64,000 nt of DNA from assembly GCF_002277955.1 (NCBI RefSeq), contig NZ_CP018477.1, forward strand, positions 1,240,001 to 1,304,000, written 5' to 3'. This document shows positions 18,452-26,864 of the stretch, piece after piece (position 1 is the stretch's first letter; every line of letters starts with the position of its first letter). Position numbers and translations under genes: made by a program. Under the pieces are notes generated by a model. It saw only the letters and a list, made by a program, of their open reading frames with translations. It did no database searches and had not been told where the DNA came from. This DNA is from Thermogutta terrifontis (lineage in GTDB: Bacteria; Planctomycetota; Planctomycetia; Pirellulales; Thermoguttaceae).

Positions 18452-18497
18452 ACGCAGCCAGTTATCTCCGCTGCCGGTTTGGGGAAAAAGGGGAAAT

Positions 18498-20858
18498 CTA
18501 CGGCTCGATCAGGTAGGCCTGGCCCTCGATATTCAGCAGGACAGGTTCGTCGAAGACGACATACGGGGCAATCTGGCGTCCGTATTTTCGCAGCAGTTCG
18601 AAATACTCGTCGCTTAACTGCTTGATGCGTCGTGGGGATTTTTGCTGTTCAGGGGTGAGGGTGCTGTCAATCCACTGGCCCTGACGGCGATAGAACACCC
18701 GATTGCCGACGTACCGTACTGTTTGGCCCGCGGTGGCCTGTGCGATTTCTCGATCGGCGTCGCGGAGCGGAGCCGGGGCCGCGGCTGCCAGGCCGGCCTG
18801 GCCTGGTGCTCCGGCAGCGCCGTAGCCACCGAACGAGCGGAGCTCTCTCGTTGCGGCCTCTGGGCTGGTGGCCGACTGGATCCGACCTTTAAAAGCCCGC
18901 TGGGCAAATCCTGCAATTCCCTCCGTAGCCTGGAGTGCATCCAGTCGGATGCTGGCCTGCCGCCGGGCCTCGGTGAGTTCGTGAAGAGGCACGTTTTCAT
19001 CGGCGAAAAACGATGTGTATGGCGTGAGGATACCATGCTTGAGTGCAAGCTGGGTCAACTCGTCGATAAGCTCCTGATTCTTCCCGTGCAAGTCAATCTC
19101 ATCCAGAATATCCCCGACTCGTCGCACCGCCCACAACTTTTCCACAAAGGCTTTTGATTCGTCACCTGCACGAGCGGTGAATTCCACTGGAAATTTGAAG
19201 GTCTTGGTCTGGTCGCCCATTTTTCCTCGCAGGACAAGCTGAGCCGCACCTGAGCGCCGATACCGGCCCACCATCGCGAGCTGTTCTCCCGCGAAAAGAT
19301 CGAACGGGGGCTGTGGACTCAGCCGGTAAACGGGCGCAACACTCTCACTGTCATCGAAGTTGAACTCTACCTCCACGTCAGTGAGCACCGGCGCTTCGAT
19401 GCGACGATAAAAGCGACTGATGCGATCTTCGAGGTTCTCATCCGGCCGGACATATTCGGTGTAACCGCGGCTGGATCGCGCCAGCTTGTCCAGCAGCCGG
19501 CTATTCACGTCGTAGCCCACGCCAAAACAGAAGATCCGGGCGCGGACCGTGTTGGCCTTGCGGGCATTCTCCACGATTTGCATTTCGCTGGTGACGCCTG
19601 TCGTGGGTAAGCCGTCGGTCATGAAGACGACGTAGTTGGGGCGACTTTCATCCTGTAGCTGGGCGAGAGCAGTTCTTAAAGCGGCGTCGATGTTGGTACT
19701 CCCTCCCGCCACCAGGCCTTCCACAAACGCCAGGGCCTGCTGGCGGGTTTTGTCATTGTAGCGCTGAAGTTCCGGGCGAAATGTTTCCACATCGCTATCG
19801 TAAGCGATGATGTTGAAAAGGTCACCTTCGCGGAGATTGTTGATGACAAACCGCATCGCTTCGCGGAGCTGTTCGATTTTCTTGCCGCTCATGCTGCCGG
19901 AGCGGTCCAGGACAAAAATGACCGTTTTGGGTAACGGTTTGGTGTGGTCCTCTGCGATTTGCGGGGTGGCCAAAAGCAGGAAAAATCCATCTTTCTCATC
20001 GAGAGATTTGTAACTGATGAGTTTGGCTGCCACAGGACCTGGAGCCACATCGTACATGAGGCGAAAATCACTCATCGGCACGATATCCCGCGCCGAGTAA
20101 GTAACTGTCACGGTGTTTTCATCGAGACGTTTGACTTCGACTTCCTGGGTGGGGGAGTAAACATTCTTGATGGGCTCATCTTCCCGAAGGTTGAGACGAA
20201 TACTGAGCCGATCGAGCGGTTTCGACGTGTACTTGGCCGTGCTAAGCGGGAAAAGAAAATCCACCATCCCATCGGATTGCCGGCACAACTGGGTGTAGCG
20301 CAGCGACACGGTTCGCTTTTGTCCGGGCGGAATGGGAAAGACGCTTGTTTTGAACATGCCCGTTCCAACCCATTCCAGAAGCGCGGGATCACGATTCCGG
20401 CGGACGATCTCCTCGTAATGCCTCCGGGCCTCATCGGCCTTGAGAAGCCGCGCGGGAATCTCCTTGCCGTCCACAAGCAGCGTCATGCGGTCGATGGCTC
20501 CGTCGTAAGGGAGTGGAAACACAAACGAGGCCTCCAGAGTACGGCTCCCGGTGTTAACGAATGTCTGCGAGACTTCCACCTGGGCGACGCGATTGCTGAT
20601 GCGACCATTCACTTCCAGTGAGTCGACCGCATAGCTGATAGCCGGAGGCGGGGGAACAGGACGAGGCGGAGGAACGGGAGGATGAGGTGGGATCGGTGGC
20701 CAAATGATGATCGGTGGCCTGGGCAATCGGAAGCCCTCGGTCTCAACAACAAGGATTCCCTGTGCCTGGGCCGCAGTTGTCGCAACAAGGCCCAAAACTG
20801 CAGCCATCACGACAACCAGGCTGTGTCGAAAGTGGGGGAATTGAGAATAGATCGCCAT
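18498..20858 (-). CDS. Exported VIT and von Willebrand factor A domain protein
   Basis: A 786-residue protein with an N-terminal signal peptide (about residues 1-32, cleavage after AQA), a Pro-rich stretch (about 40-68), a VIT domain (about 68-200) and a vWA domain (about 300-480). The vWA carries the MIDAS metal site DRSGSMS and the downstream MTDG. The rest (about 480-786) is a helical/beta tail of unknown kind, with an Ala/Gly/Pro-rich patch near 690. Proteins of this inter-alpha-trypsin-inhibitor heavy-chain-like layout are frequent in Planctomycetota and presumably bind ligands or cell-surface partners. The GGAGG ribosome site at 20867-20871, eight bases before the ATG, fixes the start. 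A strong terminator follows. Confidence 0.9.
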   Translation of the reverse strand: MAIYSQFPHFRHSLVVVMAAVLGLVATTAAQAQGILVVETEGFRLPRPPIIIWPPIPPHPPVPPPRPVPPPPAISYAVDSLEVNGRISNRVAQVEVSQTFVNTGSRTLEASFVFPLPYDGAIDRMTLLVDGKEIPARLLKADEARRHYEEIVRRNRDPALLEWVGTGMFKTSVFPIPPGQKRTVSLRYTQLCRQSDGMVDFLFPLSTAKYTSKPLDRLSIRLNLREDEPIKNVYSPTQEVEVKRLDENTVTVTYSARDIVPMSDFRLMYDVAPGPVAAKLISYKSLDEKDGFFLLLATPQIAEDHTKPLPKTVIFVLDRSGSMSGKKIEQLREAMRFVINNLREGDLFNIIAYDSDVETFRPELQRYNDKTRQQALAFVEGLVAGGSTNIDAALRTALAQLQDESRPNYVVFMTDGLPTTGVTSEMQIVENARKANTVRARIFCFGVGYDVNSRLLDKLARSSRGYTEYVRPDENLEDRISRFYRRIEAPVLTDVEVEFNFDDSESVAPVYRLSPQPPFDLFAGEQLAMVGRYRRSGAAQLVLRGKMGDQTKTFKFPVEFTARAGDESKAFVEKLWAVRRVGDILDEIDLHGKNQELIDELTQLALKHGILTPYTSFFADENVPLHELTEARRQASIRLDALQATEGIAGFAQRAFKGRIQSATSPEAATRELRSFGGYGAAGAPGQAGLAAAAPAPLRDADREIAQATAGQTVRYVGNRVFYRRQGQWIDSTLTPEQQKSPRRIKQLSDEYFELLRKYGRQIAPYVVFDEPVLLNIEGQAYLIEP

Positions 20859-20904
20859 TTCTCGAACCTCCTGCTATCGTGACCCCACGACCCTGTCGAA
20901 TCGG

Positions 20905-20932
20905 AGCTTAGCACAGCGTACCTCCCCTTCAA
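20905..20932 (-). promoter_or_regulatory. Candidate sigma-70 promoter for VIT/vWA gene
   Basis: The minus strand reads TTGAAG, 16 bases, TAAGCT, ending 47 bases before the ATG. The hexamers are moderate matches. Confidence 0.4.
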
Positions 20933-21070
20933 CCAGACCGCTCTACGGAGAAGCAAACACCATGCTGGTTGGCGGTTTCATTAGGTCCGACGTGTTTTGC
21001 CGGGAAAAAGTTCCGCATCGGGATCATATTTCGGTCGAAACGTGAGGGTCCCGCCGCCCCATCTTTATGG

Positions 21071-21099
21071 TTGACTCGCCTGTTGGGGGAACGTATCCT
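21071..21099 (+). promoter_or_regulatory. Candidate sigma-70 promoter for ACT-domain gene
   Basis: TTGACT, 17 bases, TATCCT, about 120 bases before the ATG at 21222. This is one of the best -35/-10 matches seen in the window. Confidence 0.5.
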
Positions 21100-21221
21100 T
21101 TTGTCAGGACCGCTCGGGAAGGCGACTCGCCTGAGTAGGTCCACGGGGGAGGAGGCACTGCTCGTCTCGCTGGAGGAAATGCGGTTCTGGCCACGTCTTA
21201 CTTGCACGAAAGGGAGACGCT

Positions 21222-21677
21222 ATGGAAACGGCCAAACAGGTCTCTGTCAAGCTCGTCAACAAGCCCGGTCGGCTTGCCCAGCTCCTGGATGCTTTAGCCA
21301 AGGCTAAAGTGCGGTGCCGGGCACTCGTGGTGATGGACTCGGGAGATCGGGGCACAGTACGGTTTGTGCCGACAGAGAGTGATCGGGCTGTCAAGGTGGT
21401 GGAACAATTGAATCTCCCCTATGAGGTAGCCGACGTCCTGCTCGTGGATGTACCCAAGCAGCCCGGGGGATTTCGCAAGATCTGCGAGCGGCTGGCTGAA
21501 CATCATCTCAATATCGATTACGCTTATCACTCATTCGGTACGGAGTTAGGGGCCAAAGGTGGGGGCGTGGCCGTCGTCAAAGTCAACGATCTCAGCAAGG
21601 CGCAGCGGGTACTGTCCAACAATGAATCGGCGGGGAAACAACGGGCATCGGTGAGGCGTCCGGTGTACGCCCGGTAA
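21222..21677 (+). CDS. Stand-alone double ACT-domain protein
   Basis: A 151-residue protein consisting almost entirely of two ACT domains (about residues 5-70 and 75-140). Each begins with the typical strand and NKPGRL / KQPGGF turn, where a Gly binds small ligands in characterised ACT domains. No enzymatic domain is attached, so it is probably a ligand-sensing regulator of amino-acid metabolism. The ligand cannot be told from the sequence. An AAGGGAG site lies just before the ATG. A 9-bp hairpin follows the stop. No enzyme gene that it might control is adjacent. Confidence 0.82.
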   Translation: METAKQVSVKLVNKPGRLAQLLDALAKAKVRCRALVVMDSGDRGTVRFVPTESDRAVKVVEQLNLPYEVADVLLVDVPKQPGGFRKICERLAEHHLNIDYAYHSFGTELGAKGGGVAVVKVNDLSKAQRVLSNNESAGKQRASVRRPVYAR

Positions 21678-21686
21678 TCTTTCCCG

Positions 21687-21711
21687 TTAGGTTGGTCTTC
21701 CCACCACCTAA
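21687..21711 (+). terminator. Hairpin after the ACT gene, weak terminator candidate
   Basis: TTAGGT and GGT pair with ACC and ACCTAA around the loop CTTCCC with one bulged T, nine bases after the stop. No T run follows, so intrinsic termination is uncertain. Confidence 0.3.
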
Positions 21712-21912
21712 ACCGGAAGCTGCAGTGAAGGCCACTGATCAGTACCGGGGAGGCTGGCCGATTTGGCTGCAGACGCGGTCTGCGCGCTGCGAAGTGCAAA
21801 ATTTGGTCTTGCCTGAATAGCCTTCCCGTGCGACACTAATCCGCCTTCCAGCGGAGCCGGGGCTGCATTGGTTCGGGCGGGAGGTCGTTCTCAGGGAAGG
21901 AATCCTGCACGG

Positions 21913-22638
21913 GTGATTGACCAAAAGGTAACAACGACTGGAATTCTGGCTGGTCTGTTACTGATAGGGGGGTGCTTCCGGCCGTTTTTTTTGACACCCA
22001 GCCCGGTCCTGAACGTCTACTATCCGAATCCCATTTTCGTGGCGGCGAAGGATCCTCAGGTCCTCTGGGAGACGCTGGTTGACGTGGTGGATGATTACTT
22101 CGAGATTGAACGCGAAGAGCCCATTCGCCAGTTTGACACAGTTCTTACCTCTGGCCGAATCGATACCTTGCCCAAAATAGGGGCCACCATTCTGGAGCCG
22201 TGGCACAAAGATTCGGTGGATCGCTACGCGCGCTGGGAGGCCACCCTCCAAAGTATTCGGCGGCGAGCGGAAATTCGGGTGGATCCACGTGACGGCGGTT
22301 ACTGGATTACCGTGCTCGTTTTCAAGGAGCTGGAGGATGTTGGCCAGCCCCTTGCCGCCACGACATCCTCGGCAACTTTCCGAAACGATAGTTCTCTCAC
22401 GCGGGTCGTCTCGCCCATCGGAGAACAGCAAACCCACGCGGGTTGGATTCCCATGGGGCGGGACACCGCGCTCGAGCAGCGAATCATCGAGGCGATTGGG
22501 ACTCGGTTCGGTCTGCTCCCTGTTCCTACCGCTTCGACACCACCCATGGAAAGTATCAACGTCCCTGGTGCGGGCGGCAATGGCACTCAGCAGAATCCCT
22601 TACCGCCATTGGAAACAATTTCCACGAGAGGCTCCTGA
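21913..22638 (+). CDS. Predicted lipoprotein of unknown function
   Basis: A 241-residue protein with a short signal peptide ending in the lipobox LLIGGC (Cys about residue 20). The body (about 35-200) is one compact domain with strands 'NPIFVAA', 'VDDYFEI' and 'AEIRVDPRDGGYWITVLVFKE'. The last 40 residues are low in complexity, rich in Pro, Asn and Thr. I chose GTG 21913 because it puts the hydrophobic segment at the N-terminus and an AAGGA site lies upstream. I do not recognise the family. It is convergent with the histidine kinase gene downstream (80 bases apart). Confidence 0.72.
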   Translation: MIDQKVTTTGILAGLLLIGGCFRPFFLTPSPVLNVYYPNPIFVAAKDPQVLWETLVDVVDDYFEIEREEPIRQFDTVLTSGRIDTLPKIGATILEPWHKDSVDRYARWEATLQSIRRRAEIRVDPRDGGYWITVLVFKELEDVGQPLAATTSSATFRNDSSLTRVVSPIGEQQTHAGWIPMGRDTALEQRIIEAIGTRFGLLPVPTASTPPMESINVPGAGGNGTQQNPLPPLETISTRGS

Positions 22639-22717
22639 GTCGCCATAGCGCCCGGTCTTCGATGCGAACGCCGGCCAAAAAACGGGTTGGCGTCGCTTTT
22701 CACTGGCGTTTTGCTGA

Positions 22718-23638
22718 TCAGGATCCGGAAGAGACGTTGTCCATCGGTCGCTCGTGGCTTGATGGAAGCTGTTCGAGTGCGAAGTCGCCGTTGGCAAGCT
22801 GGGCGAACGTGGGAGCCGCCGGCGCGGACTGCACGCGTGAAGTCCCCAAGGGTGTGGATTCACTGGAAGGAGATGATGTGGATGTCGCCGCGCAGGGCAA
22901 CCGAACGGTGAAACAGGTCCCTTTGCCCACCGCACTTTCCACCCGAATGCGCCCTCGGTGCGCCTCGATAATCTCCTTGCAGGCAGAGAGTCCCAGTCCC
23001 GTTCCGCCCTTGCCAGTCGCATCCGGGCCCGTCTTGGTTGTAAAGAAGGGATCGAAGATTTTGGGCAGGATTTCTGGCGGAATACCTGTGCCGTAATCGC
23101 GAATTTGAAGATCCACGAACTCCGAGCCGGGGTCGTGGTGGAGTCGGATGACCAGGCGTCCACCCCGCGGCATGGCCTGTCGGGCATTGGTCAAGAGGTT
23201 GAGGAGCACCTGCTGGATCTGGCCCGGGTTGGCCATCACGGGAGGCACTTCTTCCATGGCCACCTCCACTCGAATGTGGTATTTGTTCATTTCCCGTTCC
23301 AGAAGCAGCAGTGTATCGGCAAGGAGTTGGCGGAGGTCGGTCGGCTCCATGGCATTGGAACGTCGCCGTGCCATTCCCAAAATCGTCTGCGTGATCCGCG
23401 ATCCGCGCGTGGCAGCGGCGAGTATTGCGTCAAAGGCTTTGTCGCGCGTGGCATCATCGCGATGCCGCAGGCCGTGCCGTGCCCAGTTGATGATGGTGGT
23501 GAGGACGTTGTTGAACTCGTGGGTCGTGGTGCCCACAAGCTCGCCGAGGGCGGTGTAACGCTGGGTTTGCAGAAGTTGTTCTTTGAGAAACGCGATTTGT
23601 TGCTCGGGTGGAAGTGATTGCAGGGTGTTTTCGTCCAC
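22718..23638 (-). CDS. Sensorless histidine kinase (NtrB-like core)
   Basis: A 306-residue histidine kinase with no membrane segment, PAS or GAF domain. A short N-terminal helix leads into a HisKA region with the phospho-acceptor His 40 in THEFNN. The HATPase domain (about 140-265) has the N box NLLTNARQAM, G1 box DYGTGIPP, a DPFFTTK F box and the GGTGLGLS G2 box, so it should be active. The C-terminal 35 residues are Ser/Pro/Ala-rich. The partner regulator is not adjacent; the receiver-less sigma-54 activator at 61640 cannot be a direct phospho-acceptor. Input may come through a separate protein. The start is GTG 23638. Confidence 0.88.
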   Translation of the reverse strand: MDENTLQSLPPEQQIAFLKEQLLQTQRYTALGELVGTTTHEFNNVLTTIINWARHGLRHRDDATRDKAFDAILAAATRGSRITQTILGMARRRSNAMEPTDLRQLLADTLLLLEREMNKYHIRVEVAMEEVPPVMANPGQIQQVLLNLLTNARQAMPRGGRLVIRLHHDPGSEFVDLQIRDYGTGIPPEILPKIFDPFFTTKTGPDATGKGGTGLGLSACKEIIEAHRGRIRVESAVGKGTCFTVRLPCAATSTSSPSSESTPLGTSRVQSAPAAPTFAQLANGDFALEQLPSSHERPMDNVSSGS

Positions 23639-23903
23639 GGAAGTGCCCTTGCAACAAGAGTATCACGATGACTATAGACTGCCTTCAGGCCGTGTTTTTG
23701 CGGGTGTTCCTGGTGAGCAAGCACCCGATTCCACGCCAGTTCTCTGGAACTTCGCCGCGTGGGAACACGGCTTCCCCACCGAACGCATGAGACATTGCTA
23801 TAGAGTTCATCGGCTGGACCATACCTGTTTCACAGGAACAGTTTGCAGCACGCAAACAGACCCGCCAGGTTTTGCAATTTTTCGGAAGCGGGGACGCGAA
23901 AGC

Positions 23904-24149
23904 ATGGATGGAAGCGATATTCTGCATAGCTTGGATGAATTGAGGAGAAAATTAATCGGCAAAGGATGGGCAATAAGAGAAGAATGGCTTAATGGGGGAG
24001 GGTGCCATATGTGCGAAGTCCGCGGACAAAAGGTTGTCTTCGTCGATATCAGCCTCACCCCCCGAGAGCAATTGGCCCAACTCCAGGGGCTGTGCTCAGC
24101 CCTGGAATCACGCGTCAATTCGGCCGAGGAGTTCGCCACACCAGCTTGA
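23904..24149 (+). CDS. Small protein of unknown function
   Basis: An 81-residue protein. The N-terminal half is a basic/acidic amphipathic helix ('LDELRRKLIGKGW'), followed by a beta hairpin with a C-x-x-C-like pair, 'GGCHMCEV', then strands 'KVVFVDIS' and a C-terminal helix. The compact alpha/beta content and ordinary codon use suggest a real gene rather than a chance frame. I do not recognise the family. It sits divergent from the histidine kinase and convergent with nadD, seven bases before the nadD stop. Function unknown. Confidence 0.55.
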   Translation: MDGSDILHSLDELRRKLIGKGWAIREEWLNGGGCHMCEVRGQKVVFVDISLTPREQLAQLQGLCSALESRVNSAEEFATPA

Positions 24150-24156
24150 ATCAGCC

Positions 24157-24807
24157 TCAGCAGACCTGGCTTTGCTTTATGACCGGCCCGTTGGCGGGAG
24201 CGTCTTTGTATAGTCCGTGGTGCAGGATGTACATTTCCACGGCCTTGGGGACACGGAACCGAATGCTTTTACCGGACGCCACACGAGCACGGATCTCTGA
24301 AGCGGATAGCTCGATTTGTGGCATATCAACCTGAAGTCGGGAAAGCGTTTCGAAGCGGCTGGGCTCCATTATCGCGCGGAGGCTCTCCAGACACGGTGGT
24401 GGCGTTCCCGCCCGGCGGACCCCTACAGGGATGGCCAGGCGGCAGATTTCGGCGGCCTCGCGCCAGTTGGGAAGGTCATTGAGCATGTCCGCGCCAACCA
24501 GGAGGAAGAGTTCTGCCTGCGGGAACTGACCTTTCAAAAAGCGAAGCGTCTCAACCGTGTAACTGACTTCTCGCCGCTCGATTTCGTACCGGCAGATTTC
24601 GAAACCCGGCTCCCCCCCGATTGCCAGCTCCAGCATGGCCAGACGGTGTGCTGCTGGAGTGAGTTGCCGCTGGCGTTTGTGGGGCGGTTGCCCAGCCGGC
24701 ACGAAGAGAACTTTCTCCAGGCAGAGCTGCTCCCGGCAGCTTTCTGCCATCAGGAGATGTCCGTAGTGCACCGGATCGAAACTACCGCCAAAGACTCCCA
24801 ATCGCAT
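24157..24807 (-). CDS. nadD: Nicotinate-nucleotide adenylyltransferase
   Basis: A 216-residue enzyme that adenylates nicotinic acid mononucleotide in NAD synthesis. The nucleotidyltransferase signature GGSFDPVHYGHL (residues about 6-17) is intact, and the C-terminal 'SASEIRARVASG' with 'VPKAVEMYI' is the family's second hallmark (usually ISST/S-x-x-IR). I moved the start to ATG 24807, just before the first beta strand; an in-frame start at 24846 would add 13 residues not found in the family. It lies downstream of an exported PQQ protein with a 130-base gap. Confidence 0.95.
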   Translation of the reverse strand: MRLGVFGGSFDPVHYGHLLMAESCREQLCLEKVLFVPAGQPPHKRQRQLTPAAHRLAMLELAIGGEPGFEICRYEIERREVSYTVETLRFLKGQFPQAELFLLVGADMLNDLPNWREAAEICRLAIPVGVRRAGTPPPCLESLRAIMEPSRFETLSRLQVDMPQIELSASEIRARVASGKSIRFRVPKAVEMYILHHGLYKDAPANGPVIKQSQVC

Positions 24808-24940
24808 CTGAACCCAGCGGCCCTTGGTAGACAAATGGACATTCATTCGTCCACGAACAACAAAAACACACCCCGTTCCCGGTGCAAGCGTTCGGGAAAG
24901 CGAGGATTCGCTTCATTCTATCGTGGTCAGCAAGGCAGCG

Positions 24941-26167
24941 TCAGGGCAGCGTCCAGAGGCTGAGAGATTCGGCGTCTTTGATGTAAATGCGTTTTCCGGC
25001 CACGACAGGGGTGGCATAAACTGGCGTTGAAGACACCTCGTAACGTGCGACGGGACGCAGACCCTCGCCGCTGGGTGGGAACACAACCAGACCCGCGCGC
25101 TCCGTCATGGCCAGGAGGACGGGACCCGCGTCGAGGAGAGCGCCAAATGCCGTATAGGAGTTGTCATCCATCCAAAGTGTCTTTCCAGTTTGGGCATCGA
25201 GGCAATAGAAGTTGCCCCGTTGCGAAAGCCCAAACAGTTTACCATCCTTGAGAATCGGCGAGTTGAATTGGGGAGCGACGTCGGGGTTGGTCCACAGATC
25301 GCGGATCACATACTCGGCGCCACTTTTTTCCACGCGAATGGCCCGGCTTCCACGACCCGCGCCGGCAAAGTAGATCGTCTGGCCATCCGCGATTGGCGTG
25401 GCAGCGTTGTAATTGCGACTGGAAGCCGGGAAGGAAACTTTCCAGAGGAGTTTCCCGTCTTTAGCCGACAGGCCGACCAAACTCTGCTCGGTGAATGTGA
25501 CGATCTGTTTTTCATCACCGACCGTGACAAGGATGGGCGAGGCGTAGGATGGAGCTTCGCCCTCCCATTTCCAGCGGACCTCTCCAGTGGAGAGATCGAA
25601 GGCCACGGCCGTGCCCGAATCAGGCCCACCCAGTTGAAGGACAGCGAGGCCATCCACGATGATCGGTGACATGGCGGTGAAAAAGCGGGGAGTGCCTTTG
25701 AAATCCTTGTTCTGCCACAGCAGCTTGCCCGATGCTGCGTCCACGCACGAAACGATCCCTGCCACTCCCAGCGTGACCACTTTGCCCTCGGCCACCGCAG
25801 GAGAACTTCGTGGCCCTGGATGTCGGGATGCGGGGCCGGTAACAGGGGGACTGGGATACTTTGTCGCCCAGATTTGTTCTCCCGATTCTGCATCCAGACA
25901 GAGGATCACTTCCTCATCGCCCTGCCGGGTGTGCAGATAAAGGCGGCCTTCCACAAGCGCGGGAGTCGCGTCTCCCGCCCCGACAGCGACTTCCCATTTT
26001 TTGTTGAGGGAAGCGGGCCAACTTTCCGGGGCCTGAAAAACGGGAATTTTGCCGTCGCGGTTGGGGCCTCGCCATTGTGGCCAGTCTTCCCGCGCGAAAT
26101 CACCGGCCAGCCCCAGCGGTCCGAAGAGTAATAGGGCGCTTGCGACAATCCAGCCAAGTCTGCGCAT
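24941..26167 (-). CDS. Exported PQQ-type beta-propeller protein
   Basis: A 408-residue protein with a signal peptide (about 1-22) followed by the 'DWPQWRGPNRDG' entry motif typical of planctomycete PQQ-like repeat proteins. At least six blades with patterns such as 'GEQIWATKYP', 'GKLLWQNKDF' and 'GKTLWMDD' form a beta-propeller filling the protein. The residues that bind the PQQ cofactor in quinoprotein dehydrogenases cannot be identified, so it is more likely a binding scaffold like BamB than an enzyme. I chose ATG 26167 (preceded by GGGAGGG) over the in-frame start at 26218 because it starts just before the signal peptide. Confidence 0.85.
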   Translation of the reverse strand: MRRLGWIVASALLLFGPLGLAGDFAREDWPQWRGPNRDGKIPVFQAPESWPASLNKKWEVAVGAGDATPALVEGRLYLHTRQGDEEVILCLDAESGEQIWATKYPSPPVTGPASRHPGPRSSPAVAEGKVVTLGVAGIVSCVDAASGKLLWQNKDFKGTPRFFTAMSPIIVDGLAVLQLGGPDSGTAVAFDLSTGEVRWKWEGEAPSYASPILVTVGDEKQIVTFTEQSLVGLSAKDGKLLWKVSFPASSRNYNAATPIADGQTIYFAGAGRGSRAIRVEKSGAEYVIRDLWTNPDVAPQFNSPILKDGKLFGLSQRGNFYCLDAQTGKTLWMDDNSYTAFGALLDAGPVLLAMTERAGLVVFPPSGEGLRPVARYEVSSTPVYATPVVAGKRIYIKDAESLSLWTLP

Positions 26168-26306
26168 GATCGTGTCCCTCCCGTCGTGTTGTGCTGAGAA
26201 CGCGCTCCAAACCCACAAGGAAATCTGCCACCGTCAGTGTATCGAGCGGAATTTCGCCGTCAATCGCCGGGCGTGGGGCAGAATTAGCGTAGATTTTCCC
26301 AAAGGG

Positions 26307-26336
26307 TTGCATCCGCGGGGGGATTGCTCGTACAAT
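26307..26336 (+). promoter_or_regulatory. Candidate sigma-70 promoter
   Basis: TTGCAT, 18 bases, TACAAT, placed 39 bases before the ATG of the gene at 26375. Confidence 0.5.
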
Positions 26337-26374
26337 GCCAGTGGACGGTTGGTTGGGGAAAGTGGGGCCCTATC

Positions 26375-26848
26375 ATGGCGGACGAGCTTTCGCTCATTCT
26401 GATTCCTCTCGCTGCGGCGGCGATCCTAGCGGCGCTATGGCGACCCCTCCGCAGGCTGCAAGATCGGGCCGTGTTTGAAAAGGCACGCCGCCAGTTCCAT
26501 CGCCAGCGCGAAAGCCTGGAGGCAAGGCTTGTCCGCCAAATTGCCGTTCCCGTGGTGGCGGGCGAGCTCGAGTGGGTGGATTGCGAGTTTGATGATGAAG
26601 TTCTTTATCTGCGGGAACGTCACGGCCACCGGCTCGCTGCAGTTGTGCTGGTCACCCTGGGAACGGACTCCGATTGGCTGCCCGCCACAGAGGAGTCTCA
26701 GCGGTGTGGCGTGGCCATTTTCCGCTTCGACAAGGATCACTGGACCGTTGATCCCAAGGTGTATATGAATCTCACCCCGGAAGATGTCGTGCGCCAGTTT
26801 TCGGGCACGATGGAAGTACTGTATCGCGAATCAACACGCAGGCATTAG
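26375..26848 (+). CDS. Single-pass membrane protein of unknown function
   Basis: A 157-residue protein with one N-terminal transmembrane helix (about residues 5-23), a basic helix (about 25-55) and a compact beta-rich domain (about 60-150) with 'VVAGELEWVDCEFDDEVLYL' and 'AAVVLVTLGTD' strands. I see no catalytic motif and do not recognise the family. The start ATG 26375 is preferred to an upstream in-frame start at 26324 because it puts the hydrophobic helix at the N-terminus. A good promoter lies just upstream. It is convergent with the next gene, 16 bases apart. Confidence 0.62.
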   Translation: MADELSLILIPLAAAAILAALWRPLRRLQDRAVFEKARRQFHRQRESLEARLVRQIAVPVVAGELEWVDCEFDDEVLYLRERHGHRLAAVVLVTLGTDSDWLPATEESQRCGVAIFRFDKDHWTVDPKVYMNLTPEDVVRQFSGTMEVLYRESTRRH

Positions 26849-26864
26849 GACGCTCGATGTGGAA

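Larger units (their letters stand above)
20859..21221. other. Divergent intergenic region with two promoters
   Basis: This holds the ribosome site and a candidate promoter of the minus-strand VIT/vWA gene (20905-20932) and a well-spaced sigma-70-like promoter for the plus-strand ACT gene (21071-21099). I see no coding frame. Confidence 0.5.
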
